Assembly: GCF_000245335.1 (NCBI RefSeq)
Contig: NZ_JH600279.1
Coordinates: forward strand, 310,001-374,000
Reading direction: 5' to 3'
Source: Bacillus mojavensis RO-H-1 = KCTC 3706
Lineage (GTDB): Bacteria; Bacillota; Bacilli; Bacillales; Bacillaceae
Length of the DNA: 64,000 nt
Shown piece by piece: positions 22,183-33,112 of the stretch. Position numbers and translations under genes: made by a program. Position 1 is the stretch's first letter. Every line of letters begins with the position of its first letter. Below the pieces are notes generated by a model. That model saw only the letters and a program-made list of their open reading frames with translations. It ran no database searches and was not told where the DNA came from.

Positions 22183-22185
22183 GTC

Positions 22186-23451
22186 TTATGCCTCCTCTTT
22201 AAAAGACTTCGTCTGTCTGAATTGCCACAATGCAATGGCAATCACAAACACAGACAATAAAATGGTTAAAGCAGCCGCAAGGGAATATTGGCTCGACTGC
22301 ATCGTCAATTTATAAATCCACGATACGAGGATATCTGTTCCGCCGGCTGTTGATCCGGCTACAGCCGGACCGCCACCATTGAAAAGATAAATAATATTAA
22401 AGTTATTAAAATTAAATGTGAACTGTGTAATGATAATCGGAGCCATCGCAATGAACACCATCGGGAGCGTGATGTATCTCAGCTTTGAGAAGATGGAAGC
22501 GCCATCAATTGTCGCCGCTTCATAAAGATCTTCAGGAATCGATTGCAAAACACCCGTTGAAACAAGGAAGATATACGGAAAGCCAAGCCAGCCCTGCATG
22601 AGGATCAGCGCCAGCCTCGACCAATTCGCATCTGTCATCCACGGAAGCGGATCAATGCCAAAGAAAGCCAAAATGTCTTGATTCATTGCGCCGAAACTAT
22701 CGTTAAACAAACCGGCAAAAATTAAAATCGTGACAAAGCCGGGAACAGCCCATGGCAAAATCAAAATGGTCCGGAAAAACCGTTTAAACCGGATGTCTTT
22801 CTGATTCACAATGATCGCCAGACATATCCCCAGACTGACTTGCAGAGTGGAGGCACAAAGTGTCCACACCACTGTCCAAGCCAGCACATCAAAAAAGGTC
22901 GAGCGCCAAATATCAACAGTGAAAATATCAGTGAATGTTTGAAAACCAACCCAATCTACTAATTTAGCAGGAGGGGAATGATATAAATCATAGTTTGTAA
23001 AAGCTAAGGCAAAGCTGAATAAGATGGGAAAGATCACTGCGAAAATTAAAATAAACAGAGATGGTCCGCTGACGACATATGGATAGCCTTGAGCAATAAT
23101 ATTTTGATATTGTTCTTTGAGAGAGCTCATAGGCTTCTTTTCATCTCGCCGTTTTCCGCTTTGATAAGCGTCTCGCAAATTCACATAATATACCGCGAGT
23201 CCAAAGCATGTCACAATGACAGCGATAATGCCTTCCGCCAGCAAAAACACCGAGTTATCCCGCGGCACTTCTGTTCCCAGCGTAAAAATTCCCCAAAGCC
23301 CCATATTCAGCAAATCTCCAAATACCGCAAAAAACGATGCGCCCAGTAGGAGAAACAAGAGGCCTTTTATCCATTGTTTGTTGTAGAATTGCCCAAGGCC
23401 CGGAATGATTGACAGTAACAAAGCGACTTTACGATGCTGCACCGTTTTCAC
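22186..23451 (-). CDS. ganP: Galacto-oligosaccharide ABC permease GanP
   Basis: 421 residues. It is a MalF-type permease with an extra N-terminal pair of membrane helices (about 10-80) before the six-helix core, and the EAA loop in LYEAATIDGASIFSKLRYITLP near 310. It forms the channel with GanQ and receives sugar from GanS. Length is typical of MalF-like subunits. Confidence 0.92.
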   Translation of the reverse strand: MKTVQHRKVALLLSIIPGLGQFYNKQWIKGLLFLLLGASFFAVFGDLLNMGLWGIFTLGTEVPRDNSVFLLAEGIIAVIVTCFGLAVYYVNLRDAYQSGKRRDEKKPMSSLKEQYQNIIAQGYPYVVSGPSLFILIFAVIFPILFSFALAFTNYDLYHSPPAKLVDWVGFQTFTDIFTVDIWRSTFFDVLAWTVVWTLCASTLQVSLGICLAIIVNQKDIRFKRFFRTILILPWAVPGFVTILIFAGLFNDSFGAMNQDILAFFGIDPLPWMTDANWSRLALILMQGWLGFPYIFLVSTGVLQSIPEDLYEAATIDGASIFSKLRYITLPMVFIAMAPIIITQFTFNFNNFNIIYLFNGGGPAVAGSTAGGTDILVSWIYKLTMQSSQYSLAAALTILLSVFVIAIALWQFRQTKSFKEEA

Positions 23452-23481
23452 CTCTCTTACAATACAAATCTTCTTTTCTCT

Positions 23482-24747
23482 TTATTTTCCGCTATGCTTT
23501 GCCTTCATCTGCCCTTTGGCCGTTTCAGCAGCCTGATCTAAGGCTTTTTTTGGGTTCGCTTTTCCTGTTGCAATCGTTTGTAATGCTGAATCCGCCGGGG
23601 TCCATATTTCGTTCATTTCCGGTATATTCGGCGTCTGCTCTGAGTAGCGGGATTGCTCGGTGACCGCCCGTGCCGCTTCGCTTTTCATGATCGCCTTGTC
23701 ACTCGCTAAAGATTGAACGGCCGGAACTTCTTTCGTTTGTTCATATCGTTTTTTAGAATTCTTTTCATTAGCCAGAAAAACGGCTAACTCTTGTGCCAGC
23801 TCTGCATGTTTTGAAAATGCGCTGACATTGTAGCTTTTGACGCCGATAAACGAGCTCATGTTTTTGCCGTTTTCCAGCTTAGGAAGCTTTGTGATGCCAT
23901 AATCAATTCCCGCTTTTGAAAAGGCTTCTACATTCCACGGGCCTGAGATTATCGCGGCAGCCTTTCCTTCTGTAAACAGTGATTCGAGTACATTGATTCC
24001 CTGCTCTCCGACAATGCCGGCCGGGAATAAGCCGTCTTGATAAAACTTCTGAATCAGCTCAGCACCTTTGACAGCGCCTTCATTATTGATTCCAAGATCA
24101 GACGGGTCATCGTTTCCGTCTTTATCCTTTCCAAAGATATATCCGCCGTACCCGCCCATGACACTTTGCGCGTAATAAATTTGATCAAATAAGGCTAAAA
24201 ATCCAAATTTGCTGCCATCAGCCGTTTTTTTAGAGTAGTCGTACCACTCTTCCAGCGTTTGCGGCAATTCGTCCTCTGAGATGAGATCTTTGTTATAAAA
24301 AAGCACTGTTGTTTCGACGGCTTTAGGCAGGCCATAAAGCTTCTGATCCACCATTTGAGACTGAATGGATGCGTCTGTGTAGAGCGATCGAACATCCTTT
24401 TCGACGTTAAATTCTTTGATTAATCCCTCTGTGACAGCCGTTCCGATCTGGTCACCGGGCATCGTCAACACGTCAGGCCCTGTGCCGGCCGGACCGTCCA
24501 TACGCAAATCTTCAATCTGCTGGGCATAAGGTTTTTCAACAACTTTGACCTTTACATCATGCTCTTTTTCAAATTCGGCAACAGCGTCTTTAATGCCGAT
24601 GCTTTTTTCTTTATCCTCCCACACGACAAGCTCCGAGCCCTTTGAACTTGTTTTTTCGCTGCTGCTTTCCTGCGGGCCGCAGGCGGTTAAAGATAAACTG
24701 ACAGCCACGCAGAGCATGACACCGGCGTACTTTTTTACCATTTTCAT
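23482..24747 (-). CDS. ganS: Galacto-oligosaccharide-binding lipoprotein GanS (CycB)
   Basis: 421 residues from the ATG at 24747, with AAAGGGTGA upstream; a TTG one codon earlier is less likely. Lipoprotein signal peptide with lipobox LTACG (cleavage before Cys about residue 24), followed by an extracellular-solute-binding domain. It captures galactan breakdown products and delivers them to GanPQ. First gene of ganSPQAB. Confidence 0.92.
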   Translation of the reverse strand: MKMVKKYAGVMLCVAVSLSLTACGPQESSSEKTSSKGSELVVWEDKEKSIGIKDAVAEFEKEHDVKVKVVEKPYAQQIEDLRMDGPAGTGPDVLTMPGDQIGTAVTEGLIKEFNVEKDVRSLYTDASIQSQMVDQKLYGLPKAVETTVLFYNKDLISEDELPQTLEEWYDYSKKTADGSKFGFLALFDQIYYAQSVMGGYGGYIFGKDKDGNDDPSDLGINNEGAVKGAELIQKFYQDGLFPAGIVGEQGINVLESLFTEGKAAAIISGPWNVEAFSKAGIDYGITKLPKLENGKNMSSFIGVKSYNVSAFSKHAELAQELAVFLANEKNSKKRYEQTKEVPAVQSLASDKAIMKSEAARAVTEQSRYSEQTPNIPEMNEIWTPADSALQTIATGKANPKKALDQAAETAKGQMKAKHSGK

Positions 24748-24770
24748 CAATTGTCACCCTTTCGCTCTTA

Positions 24771-24785
24771 ATGAAAGCGCTTTAA
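24771..24785 (-). promoter_or_regulatory. Putative cre site before ganS
   Basis: TGAAAGCGCTTTAA, a near-palindrome matching the CcpA consensus core, about 25 bp upstream of ganS. Consistent with catabolite repression of galactan use. Confidence 0.6.
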
Positions 24786-24813
24786 AAATAATATAGCACG
24801 GCTGAGAAAATGT

Positions 24814-24852
24814 GTAAACAAACTATTTACTCACATCGGTAAATTTTTTTAC
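24814..24852. promoter_or_regulatory. Two GanR-type operator palindromes upstream of ganS
   Basis: GTAAACAAACTATTTAC (24814-24830) and GTAAATTTTTTTAC (24839-24852) share GTAAA ... TTTAC arms. A third copy lies upstream of ganR at 25933-25945. The shared arms and placement point to the LacI-type repressor GanR; binding is inferred. Confidence 0.6.
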
Positions 24853-24898
24853 TCAACAAAAAAATGACTTAGACTCCTAAGCCATTTTGAAATATGAT

Positions 24899-26062
<1,164 letters not shown>

Positions 26063-26785
26063 TTATTGGACGTTTTCCTCAAAATATCCCGAAAGGACAT
26101 CTTCCACATTCGTCAAGTGTGCCAGCATCGCTTCTTCCGCCTTTGCTCCGTCCTGGGCAGCCACGGCATTATAAATCCGTTCATGCTCCTCGTAAAGCCG
26201 CTGCACCGAGGTCTTCTTGGAAAACAGCCAGATTTTCCGCGTTTCTCTCATGGTTTCCAGAAGCAATGATGATACGTGATTCATCAAATGTTTGAGCAGA
26301 TCGTTTTGTGAAGCGTCAGCAAGTGCCAAATGAAAAGCGAAGTCTGCTTTTTCACCGAGCTCCCCGTCTGTTTCAATCTCACCCATCTCCTTTAATGCCG
26401 CATAAATGCTTTGGAGATCCTCTTCTGTCCGTTTTTCGGCAGCTAATGAAGCCACGCCGATTTCAAGCAGTTTTCTGACCTCGAGCAGCTGTTTGACATC
26501 TTCTTTTTTCATTAAAAGTGCGGCTGACAGAGGCTGAGAAATTTGATCGGGTTCAAACTCCTTCAGGTAAGTGCCTTCGCCCTGTTTCATTTCGACAAGC
26601 CCCATCGCTTTTAATGCGGAAAGCGCTTCGCGCACCGCTGAACGGCTGACTTGAAAGCTTTCGGAAAGCGCCTGAACGGAGTCTAATTTATCCCCTGGCT
26701 TCAGTTGGCCGTTTTTGATCATTTCTAATAATGCATCTGCTACTTCTTCATATATCTTCTTTGTTTTAATCTGTTTATATTTCAA
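26063..26785 (-). CDS. lutR: GntR/FadR-family regulator LutR
   Basis: 240 residues starting at TTG (26785) after GGGGTGA with 6-bp spacing; no better ATG precedes the DNA-binding domain. Residues 1-75 form a GntR winged helix (LKPGDKLDSVQALSESFQVSRSAVREALS) and the rest a FadR C-terminal all-helical ligand domain. LutR represses lutABC, and lactate relieves it. The gene is divergent from lutP; both lutA and lutP carry TCATC-N-GATGA palindromes upstream. Confidence 0.9.
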   Translation of the reverse strand: MKYKQIKTKKIYEEVADALLEMIKNGQLKPGDKLDSVQALSESFQVSRSAVREALSALKAMGLVEMKQGEGTYLKEFEPDQISQPLSAALLMKKEDVKQLLEVRKLLEIGVASLAAEKRTEEDLQSIYAALKEMGEIETDGELGEKADFAFHLALADASQNDLLKHLMNHVSSLLLETMRETRKIWLFSKKTSVQRLYEEHERIYNAVAAQDGAKAEEAMLAHLTNVEDVLSGYFEENVQ

Positions 26786-26938
26786 TGCAATTCACCCCGC
26801 AACTTGTAGGTCTGGCTGTTTACGATCTATTATACTCCCTTTTGGGCGCCGCCAAAAGATTTAGACAATTTCGTTAAAAAGTCTTGTACTTTGATTTTTT
26901 TCAAAATATAATGCTAGGTAACTGGTCTTATTATCCAG

Positions 26939-26949
26939 TCATCAGATGA
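26939..26949. promoter_or_regulatory. LutR-type palindrome upstream of lutP
   Basis: TCATC-A-GATGA matches the core of the lutABC palindrome. A partly overlapping repeat GATGAT-CAT-ATCATC runs 26945-26959, and an ACTGG...CCAGT repeat lies just before. The gap between lutR and lutP (26786-27009) shows nothing else clear. Confidence 0.6.
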
Positions 26950-27009
26950 TCATATCATCTTTAGAAACCGCTTACAAAAAGCCAGTTATGTTTGAAGGAG
27001 GGGTTTGGG

Positions 27010-28701
27010 ATGCAATGGACACAGGCCTATACGCCTATAGGGGGAAATTTGCTTTTATCTGCGCTTGCCGCACTTGTACCGATTATTTTCTTTTTTTGGT
27101 CACTCGCCATTAAACGAATGAAGGGGTATACCGCGGGATTGTCCACCTTGGGAATCGCGCTGCTGATTGCGGTATTGGTTTACGGAATGCCGGCGGAAAA
27201 AGCGCTGATGTCCGCTACACAAGGAGCCGTATACGGCATTTTGCCGATCGGCTGGATCATTGTGACGTCTGTTTTTTTGTATAAAATCACCGTGAAAACG
27301 GGACAGTTTGATATCATTCGCAGCTCTGTTCTCTCGATTACCGATGACCGACGGCTTCAGGCGCTGCTGATCGCTTTCTCATTCGGGGCTTTTTTAGAAG
27401 GGGCGGCGGGCTTTGGGGCGCCGGTCGCGATTTCAGCCGCGTTGCTTGTCGGCCTCGGTTTTAACCCTCTTTATGCGGCGGGAATCTGTTTGATTGCCAA
27501 TACGGCACCAGTAGCCTTCGGGGCGATTGGGATTCCGATTACAGCCGTTGAAGGGCCTACCGGAATTCCGGCGATGGAGATTTCTCAGATGGTTGGGCGG
27601 CAGCTGCCGTTTTTATCTGTATTTATTCCTCTTTATTTAATTATCATTATGAGCGGGTTCAAGAAAGCCTTTGAGGTGTGGCCGGCGATTCTCGTTTCAG
27701 GTGTTTCCTTTGCCGCTGTTCAGTATCTCAGCTCCAACTTTCTGGGGCCAGAGCTGCCGGATGTTTTGTCGGCGCTAGTGTCGATGGCTGCGCTAGCTGT
27801 GTTTTTAAAATGGTGGAAGCCGAAGAAGACATTCCGGTTTGCGGGGGAACAGGAATCGGCAGCCGCGATTGAAACGGCAAAACTGCACCCTGATGCACCG
27901 GCTTACACCGGCGGGCAGATTTTTAAGGCCTGGTCGCCGTTTCTGCTGCTGACGGTGATGATTTCGGTTTGGGGCATTCCTTCGGTCAAGTCCGCGCTGA
28001 CAGGACATTACGAAGGCACAGCCGTTCTCTTGAAGTGGCTGAATGTGATTGGAGAAAAGCTGACTTTTGCTCCTGGGGTGCCTTTTTTGAACAATCAGAT
28101 CGTCAATGCTGACGGCACTCCGATTGAAGCGGTGTATAAGCTTGAGGTCCTCGGTTCGGCAGGCACCGCAATTTTAATTGCCGCATTGCTGTCAAAATTC
28201 ATCACGTCGATTTCGTGGAAAGACTGGGGAGCTGTTTTTAGCGAAACACTGCAGGAATTGAAATTTCCGATTTTGACGATCGCCTCGGTCGTTGGTTTTG
28301 CATATGTCACCAACTCCTCGGGGATGAGCACGACGCTCGGCATGACGCTTGCGCTGACAGGCTCGATGTTTACCTTCTTTTCGCCGGTTCTCGGCTGGCT
28401 CGGCGTCTTTATTACCGGCTCGGATACGTCAGCTAACCTGCTGTTTGGCAACCTGCAGAAAGTAACGGCCTTATCGGTCGGAATGGACCCTGTTCTATCA
28501 GTCGCGGCCAATTCATCAGGCGGCGTCACCGGCAAAATGATTTCTCCGCAATCGATCGCGGTCGCGTGTGCGGCAGTCGGGCTCGCCGGGAAGGAGTCGG
28601 ATCTTTTCCGCTTTACAATTAAGCACAGCTTGTTTTTGCTGCTGCTCGTCTGTATCATCACCTTTTTGCAGCACCAGTTTTTCAGCTGGATGATTCCGTA
28701 A
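27010..28701 (+). CDS. lutP: L-lactate permease LutP
   Basis: 563 residues from the ATG at 27010, which follows GGAGGGG; an in-frame start at 26992 lacks a ribosome site. About 13 hydrophobic segments and LctP-family signatures: FGAFLEGAAGFGAPVAI near residue 130 and ITGSDTSANLLFGN near 475. It imports L-lactate for oxidation by LutABC. Divergent from lutR, which likely controls it. Confidence 0.92.
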   Translation: MQWTQAYTPIGGNLLLSALAALVPIIFFFWSLAIKRMKGYTAGLSTLGIALLIAVLVYGMPAEKALMSATQGAVYGILPIGWIIVTSVFLYKITVKTGQFDIIRSSVLSITDDRRLQALLIAFSFGAFLEGAAGFGAPVAISAALLVGLGFNPLYAAGICLIANTAPVAFGAIGIPITAVEGPTGIPAMEISQMVGRQLPFLSVFIPLYLIIIMSGFKKAFEVWPAILVSGVSFAAVQYLSSNFLGPELPDVLSALVSMAALAVFLKWWKPKKTFRFAGEQESAAAIETAKLHPDAPAYTGGQIFKAWSPFLLLTVMISVWGIPSVKSALTGHYEGTAVLLKWLNVIGEKLTFAPGVPFLNNQIVNADGTPIEAVYKLEVLGSAGTAILIAALLSKFITSISWKDWGAVFSETLQELKFPILTIASVVGFAYVTNSSGMSTTLGMTLALTGSMFTFFSPVLGWLGVFITGSDTSANLLFGNLQKVTALSVGMDPVLSVAANSSGGVTGKMISPQSIAVACAAVGLAGKESDLFRFTIKHSLFLLLLVCIITFLQHQFFSWMIP

Positions 28702-28702
28702 A

Positions 28703-28729
28703 AAAATCCTCCTTACAGGGAGGATTTTA
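28703..28729. terminator. Bidirectional terminator between lutP and sigL
   Basis: AAAATCCTCC-TTACA-GGGAGGATTTT between converging genes; it overlaps the end of sigL by a few bases. Confidence 0.85.
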
Positions 28730-30037
28730 TTTGTACCGTTTTCTGGCTGCCGATGACGGAATGTTCAATTGATCGCGGTATTTCGCCACTGTGCGTCTGG
28801 AGATTTGGATGCGGTGCTGTTCATATAACAGGTCGGCAAGCTTTTGATCTGAGAGGGGTTTTGTTTTATCCTCTTGCTGTATCAATGCTTCAAGATGCGT
28901 TTTGACCGCATAGTTGGATGTATCGCCATCCCCAGAGGCCTCCGCTTTTCCTGAGAAGAACATCTTCATCTCAAACAATCCGTAAGGCGTTTGTATCGTT
29001 TTCCCTTTAATGGCCCGGCTGATGGTAGATTCATGCAGGCCTAGACAATCCGCCACCTCTCTCAGTGTCAGCGGCTTCATGGCGCTCCGGCCTTTCAGGA
29101 AAAAATCACTTTGACGCGCGGTCAGCTCATTTACAATTCTGGTGATCGTCTGCTTCCGCTGCCTCAGCGCGCGGCTCAGCCAGCGCCACTCCTGATATTT
29201 AGTAGATAAATAGGAAACCGTATCCTGACAGGCGCCCGACGATAGAAGCGGCCTGTACTGCGGATGCAGCTCAATCTCCGGGAACGAGCGGCTGTTCAGT
29301 TCCGCTGTAATGTGGCCGTTTTTAACGGTGATGAAAATGTCGGGTTCAATATACATATCATGCTCCGGACTGGCAAACAGAAGGCCGGGTCTTGGGTGAA
29401 GCGCAGCAATTTTATCAGAAATGTCCTGAATCGTGTGAAGCGGCATTCCAGTTTCTTTTGAAAGCGCTTTCCAGTTTTTTTGCGCAAATACATCAAAGTG
29501 TTCTGAAACAAGCAGTTCTGCCTGTTCATTTCTGCTCGGGAGACGCTGTAATTGCAGCAAGATACACTCTTGAAGAGATCTTGCGCCGATGCCCGCTGGT
29601 TCAAGAGACTGAAGTTTTCTCAGAACCGCTTCCGCTTCCTCTGCCGAAACGGACAGGCGCCAGGCTGCTTCCTCCACATCTTCCTCCAGATATCCGTTTG
29701 AATCTAGCGAATGTATCAGATAATTAAAAATCTTTTTTTCAGTGTTTGACAGATTCATATCCAGCGATTGCTGTTTGAGGACATCCTGCAGTGTTTTTTG
29801 CAGATTGCTTAATTGAAGGCCCGCCTCCTGCCTGCTGATCCTGTTTTTGTTTGTTTTATGGTAAGATAGTGGCGGTGTGTCTGTTTCCTTTCGTTCAATA
29901 AGAGGGTTTTCCAGTGAGAGCTCATCAATGTATTCGGCCAGTTCCGCCGAATGATAGCTAAGCAGCGTGATGGCCTGCCTGAGCTCCTGTGTCAGTTGAG
30001 GCTTTAGTACTTGTACTTGCTGAAGTTTCATATCCAT
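28727..30037 (-). CDS. sigL: RNA polymerase sigma-54 factor SigL
   Basis: 436 residues from the ATG at 30037; the frame extends to 30067 without better support. An N-terminal Q/L-rich activator-interacting region (residues 1-50), a core-binding domain (about 100-270), a helix-turn-helix near 350-370 (LREVADCLGLHESTISRAI) and the RpoN box ISRRTVAKYRD near the end. It directs transcription from -12/-24 promoters, such as the levanase, acetoin and amino-acid catabolic genes elsewhere. Divergent from yvfG. Confidence 0.94.
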   Translation of the reverse strand: MDMKLQQVQVLKPQLTQELRQAITLLSYHSAELAEYIDELSLENPLIERKETDTPPLSYHKTNKNRISRQEAGLQLSNLQKTLQDVLKQQSLDMNLSNTEKKIFNYLIHSLDSNGYLEEDVEEAAWRLSVSAEEAEAVLRKLQSLEPAGIGARSLQECILLQLQRLPSRNEQAELLVSEHFDVFAQKNWKALSKETGMPLHTIQDISDKIAALHPRPGLLFASPEHDMYIEPDIFITVKNGHITAELNSRSFPEIELHPQYRPLLSSGACQDTVSYLSTKYQEWRWLSRALRQRKQTITRIVNELTARQSDFFLKGRSAMKPLTLREVADCLGLHESTISRAIKGKTIQTPYGLFEMKMFFSGKAEASGDGDTSNYAVKTHLEALIQQEDKTKPLSDQKLADLLYEQHRIQISRRTVAKYRDQLNIPSSAARKRYK

Positions 30038-30115
30038 CTTGCTCACTCCCCTTTCTTCATTGTACATGATTGGGATGACACCGTATACATTTATGAAAAA
30101 GGAGCTGCCAAAGAA

Positions 30116-30334
30116 ATGTCTGAGCTTTTTTCTGTACCGTATTTTATTGAAAACTTAAAGCAGCATATTGAAATGAACCCGTCTGAGGATAAGATCCACG
30201 CAATGAACAGCTACTACCGTTCTGTGGTCTCAACACTTGTGCAGGACCAGCTGACAAAAAACTCAGTTGTCCTGAAGCGGATTCAGCATTTAGATGAAGC
30301 CTACAACAAGGTAAAACGCGGAGAAACAAAATAA
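30116..30334 (+). CDS. yvfG: Small conserved protein YvfG
   Basis: 72 residues, ATG at 30116, preceded by AAAAAGGAG about 12 bp upstream. It is short, charged and mostly helical (FIENLKQHIEMNPSEDKIHAMN), with no membrane segment or signal. Function unknown. It is divergent from sigL and convergent with the end of the eps operon, with which it shares a terminator. Confidence 0.85.
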   Translation: MSELFSVPYFIENLKQHIEMNPSEDKIHAMNSYYRSVVSTLVQDQLTKNSVVLKRIQHLDEAYNKVKRGETK

Positions 30335-30366
30335 ACCTTCCGCTCACATATGAGCAGGAAGGTTTT
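30333..30366. terminator. Terminator shared by yvfG and the eps operon
   Basis: AAACCTTCC pairs with GGAAGGTTTT around GCTCACATATGAGCA, itself a hairpin. It covers the yvfG stop region and the last codons of epsO, so it acts on both strands. Confidence 0.75.
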
Positions 30367-31312
30367 CCTTCTTTGAGGCGTCCCGAATGATTTGAGTGTT
30401 TGGCACTCCCTCCATCCAAGTATGATAGTAGTTGGCGTTTTTTCCGTAGGAATTATCAATGACCGTGTTTTCTTTTTGAAGAAGTGAAGACAAAATGTGG
30501 CCGTGCAGCCTTGACGTTTCCACCGATTTGTAACGGCTAAAAAAACGAATGGCTTTATTGATGATGTAATCTGAATATTTTCTCCATATAAATGCGATTG
30601 GCAGAGGATTGCCCGCTTTTTTGTTCAGGACGTTCAGCGTTTGGAGAAAAGCGATTGTCCGGCGGTCTGAAGCTGATAGCACGGTGCGCCAGTCATAGCT
30701 TTCCGCTTGCGCATGTCTTTGAAGCTCATCATTTGCTTCATGATCTGTTCTGATAAATCTCAACTTTTGACCGGTCGGCTGCTGTGTCGGAATGATGGGA
30801 AACAGCTGGTGGGCCATATCAGGCAAGAGCTTGATATGATTGTTTTGAAAGTACGCCTGTGCCGTGGCATAGGAGGCTTTTTCTCTTGTGATGATATGCA
30901 GATTTGAATGGGCAGAGAAAATGTCAGCTGTCCGTTTTAAGTTATCTTCATTCTGATAATAGATCGATTGCGGCAGGATGACGATTTTGTGGTCCGGATA
31001 GGTTTGAACGATTTTCTCTCTAAATCCTTGATAGTACGGATATAAATCCCCGAAGTTGCCGCCTCCCTGACAGACGATGATCAGATTCGGATCAAGCTTT
31101 CGTCCGATTGGAAAATTGTCTGGGTTCCAGCGTTTTCTGACCTGAATGTCATTTTCTTTAAAGAAGGCTTCCGTTCCTTTCATAATAAACAAATCCCCTA
31201 CATTTCCGTATAGAGGATAGTCGGCGTAAATGATTTCGGATTGCTTCGGTATCATATCGAGCAGCCCGGCCAGTTTTTTCTTCAGGCTGATCATTGAATG
31301 CTTGCTGTCCAT
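30344..31312 (-). CDS. epsO: Exopolysaccharide pyruvyl transferase EpsO
   Basis: 322 residues from the ATG at 31312, which overlaps the end of epsN by 22 bp; the longer frame to 31432 is rejected. Polysaccharide pyruvyl transferase domain with YGNVGDLFIMKG and VCQGGGNFGDLYPYYQG and a later SRLHGHILSSLL motif, the PssK/CsaB family. It likely adds a pyruvate ketal to the EPS repeating unit. It is a distant paralogue of EpsI in the same operon. Last eps gene. Confidence 0.9.
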   Translation of the reverse strand: MDSKHSMISLKKKLAGLLDMIPKQSEIIYADYPLYGNVGDLFIMKGTEAFFKENDIQVRKRWNPDNFPIGRKLDPNLIIVCQGGGNFGDLYPYYQGFREKIVQTYPDHKIVILPQSIYYQNEDNLKRTADIFSAHSNLHIITREKASYATAQAYFQNNHIKLLPDMAHQLFPIIPTQQPTGQKLRFIRTDHEANDELQRHAQAESYDWRTVLSASDRRTIAFLQTLNVLNKKAGNPLPIAFIWRKYSDYIINKAIRFFSRYKSVETSRLHGHILSSLLQKENTVIDNSYGKNANYYHTWMEGVPNTQIIRDASKKENLPAHM

Positions 31313-32457
31313 CTCTTCACCTCTGTTGTTTGGAATAAGTGTAACAACACATCGATTACTCGGTCTTGATCTTCTTCGGTCATATTTGTTCCGGATGGGA
31401 GGCAGATCCCTCGCCTGAATAAGGTGTCGCACACACTTTCAGAATCTGTATGGGAATAAAATGCTGATGACGCAAACAGCGGCTGGGTATGCAGCGGCTT
31501 CCAAAGCGGTCTCGCTTCAATCTGTTCTTCAGCAAGATGCTGAACCACGTCATATGGAGTCAGCCCGTTATCGAGCGTGAGTGCAGTAAGCCAGCGGTTG
31601 GACACGCCTTCCGAGTATTCCGGCATAAAGCAAACGCCATCTATGCTGCCAAGCGCTTTTTCGTACCTCGCAAAAATCTCCCGTCTTTTCTCCACCCGCT
31701 CATCCAGCACCTCAAGCTGGGCAATACCGACTCCTGCAAGAATATTGCTCAATCTGTAGTTGTGCCCGATTTCACTGTGCTGATAATGAACAGCGGGATC
31801 GCGGGCCTGTGAAGCGAGAAATCTTGCTTTTTCAATGGCGGCTTCATCGTCTGACACAAGCATCCCGCCTCCTGAAGTCGTGATGATTTTATTTCCGTTA
31901 AATGAATAAATGCCGAAACGGCCGAATGTCCCGCTCTGCTTCCCTTTATAGACAGCACCGAGGGATTCAGCCGCATCCTCAATGACCGGCACTCCGTATG
32001 AATCGCACAGGCTTACAATGTCATCCATTTTCGCGCTTTGTCCGTACAGGTTGACGGCAATGACCGCTTTTGGCGGATTTCCATTTCGTTTCGCTTCCTC
32101 CAGTGCTCTTTCAAGGGCTTTCGGAGACATATTCCACGTATCTGGCTCAGAATCTATAAAGACAGGCACCGCTTTTTCATATAAAATCGGGTTTGCCGTT
32201 GCCACAAATGTAAAAGACGGACAAAACACGGTATCTCCCGCTTTGACATCCAGCAAACGTAGCGCCAAATGAATTGCGGCGGTGCCTGAGCTGACCGCAG
32301 CCGCCCCTTTGGCGCCGACTCGTTGAGCCAATTTTTCTTCAAATGTATTCACAAGCGGCCCAAGCGGCGCAATCCAGTTTGAGTGAAAGGCTTCTGAAAT
32401 ATAGTGCTGCTCCCTGCCGCTCATATGAGGAGCTGATAAGTAGATTTTTTTATGCAT
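31291..32457 (-). CDS. epsN: PLP-dependent sugar aminotransferase EpsN
   Basis: 388 residues, DegT/DnrJ/EryC1 family. The PLP-binding lysine lies in YSFNGNKIITTSGGGM near residue 190, with VIEDAAESLGA before it and a GHNYRLSNILAGVGIAQL segment after. It probably makes UDP-4-amino-sugar from the EpsC product, acetylated next by EpsM, giving UDP-N,N'-diacetylbacillosamine. It lies directly between epsM and epsO. Confidence 0.9.
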   Translation of the reverse strand: MHKKIYLSAPHMSGREQHYISEAFHSNWIAPLGPLVNTFEEKLAQRVGAKGAAAVSSGTAAIHLALRLLDVKAGDTVFCPSFTFVATANPILYEKAVPVFIDSEPDTWNMSPKALERALEEAKRNGNPPKAVIAVNLYGQSAKMDDIVSLCDSYGVPVIEDAAESLGAVYKGKQSGTFGRFGIYSFNGNKIITTSGGGMLVSDDEAAIEKARFLASQARDPAVHYQHSEIGHNYRLSNILAGVGIAQLEVLDERVEKRREIFARYEKALGSIDGVCFMPEYSEGVSNRWLTALTLDNGLTPYDVVQHLAEEQIEARPLWKPLHTQPLFASSAFYSHTDSESVCDTLFRRGICLPSGTNMTEEDQDRVIDVLLHLFQTTEVKRWTASIQ

Positions 32458-32473
32458 GTAATCATCCTTTGCT

Positions 32474-33112
32474 TTATGTTTGAATAGAAGAAATCACGCG
32501 CGCCGGGGTGCCTACAGCCGTTACGCCGTCAGGGATGGAGCGGATCACCGCAGAGCCTGCGCCGACGATGCTCCAGGAGCCGATTGTGATCTGCGGAATG
32601 ACGGAGGCCCCGGTGCCCACATGAGCCCCTTCTTGAACCGCAATACCTCCAGAAAGCGTGGCGCGCGGAGAAAGATGGACGAAGTCGCCGATCTGATTGT
32701 CGTGCTCTGCGATCGCGCCCGTATTGATGATACAGTGGGCGCCGATCCGAACATCCGCCTGAATAATCGCACCGGCCATAATAACCGTTCCTTCCCCGAT
32801 GACAGCCGATTTGCTGATGATGGCTGACGGGTGGATTAATGTGATGAAATCTTCTTTATATAATCCCAGCCGCTCCGCCAGCTGTTTTCTGACGCTGTTG
32901 TTTCCAATTGCAATCACAAACATGACGTCAGGGATCAGCCTGCGCACTTCAGAAATGGCTTCCGAGGGGCCTGTGTACAGCTCTCTCCCGGCATCAAATG
33001 TGCTGAATTTATCGTCCAGCACCGCAGCTAAGCGCGTGTCTGAACGGGCGCTTATGAGTTCTCTGATCACCTTTCCGTGACCGCCGTCTCCCACAATGGC
33101 CACGTTTCTCAT
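32474..33112 (-). CDS. epsM: Sugar O/N-acetyltransferase EpsM
   Basis: 212 residues from the ATG at 33112, overlapping the epsL stop by 4 bp. An N-terminal Rossmann-like PglD domain (IVGDGGHGKVI near residue 5) is followed by left-handed beta-helix hexapeptide repeats (SAVIGEGTVIMAGAIIQ). The catalytic His lies in AIAEHDNQIG. It acetylates the UDP-4-amino sugar made by EpsN in bacillosamine synthesis. A longer frame to 33208 is not supported. Confidence 0.88.
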   Translation of the reverse strand: MRNVAIVGDGGHGKVIRELISARSDTRLAAVLDDKFSTFDAGRELYTGPSEAISEVRRLIPDVMFVIAIGNNSVRKQLAERLGLYKEDFITLIHPSAIISKSAVIGEGTVIMAGAIIQADVRIGAHCIINTGAIAEHDNQIGDFVHLSPRATLSGGIAVQEGAHVGTGASVIPQITIGSWSIVGAGSAVIRSIPDGVTAVGTPARVISSIQT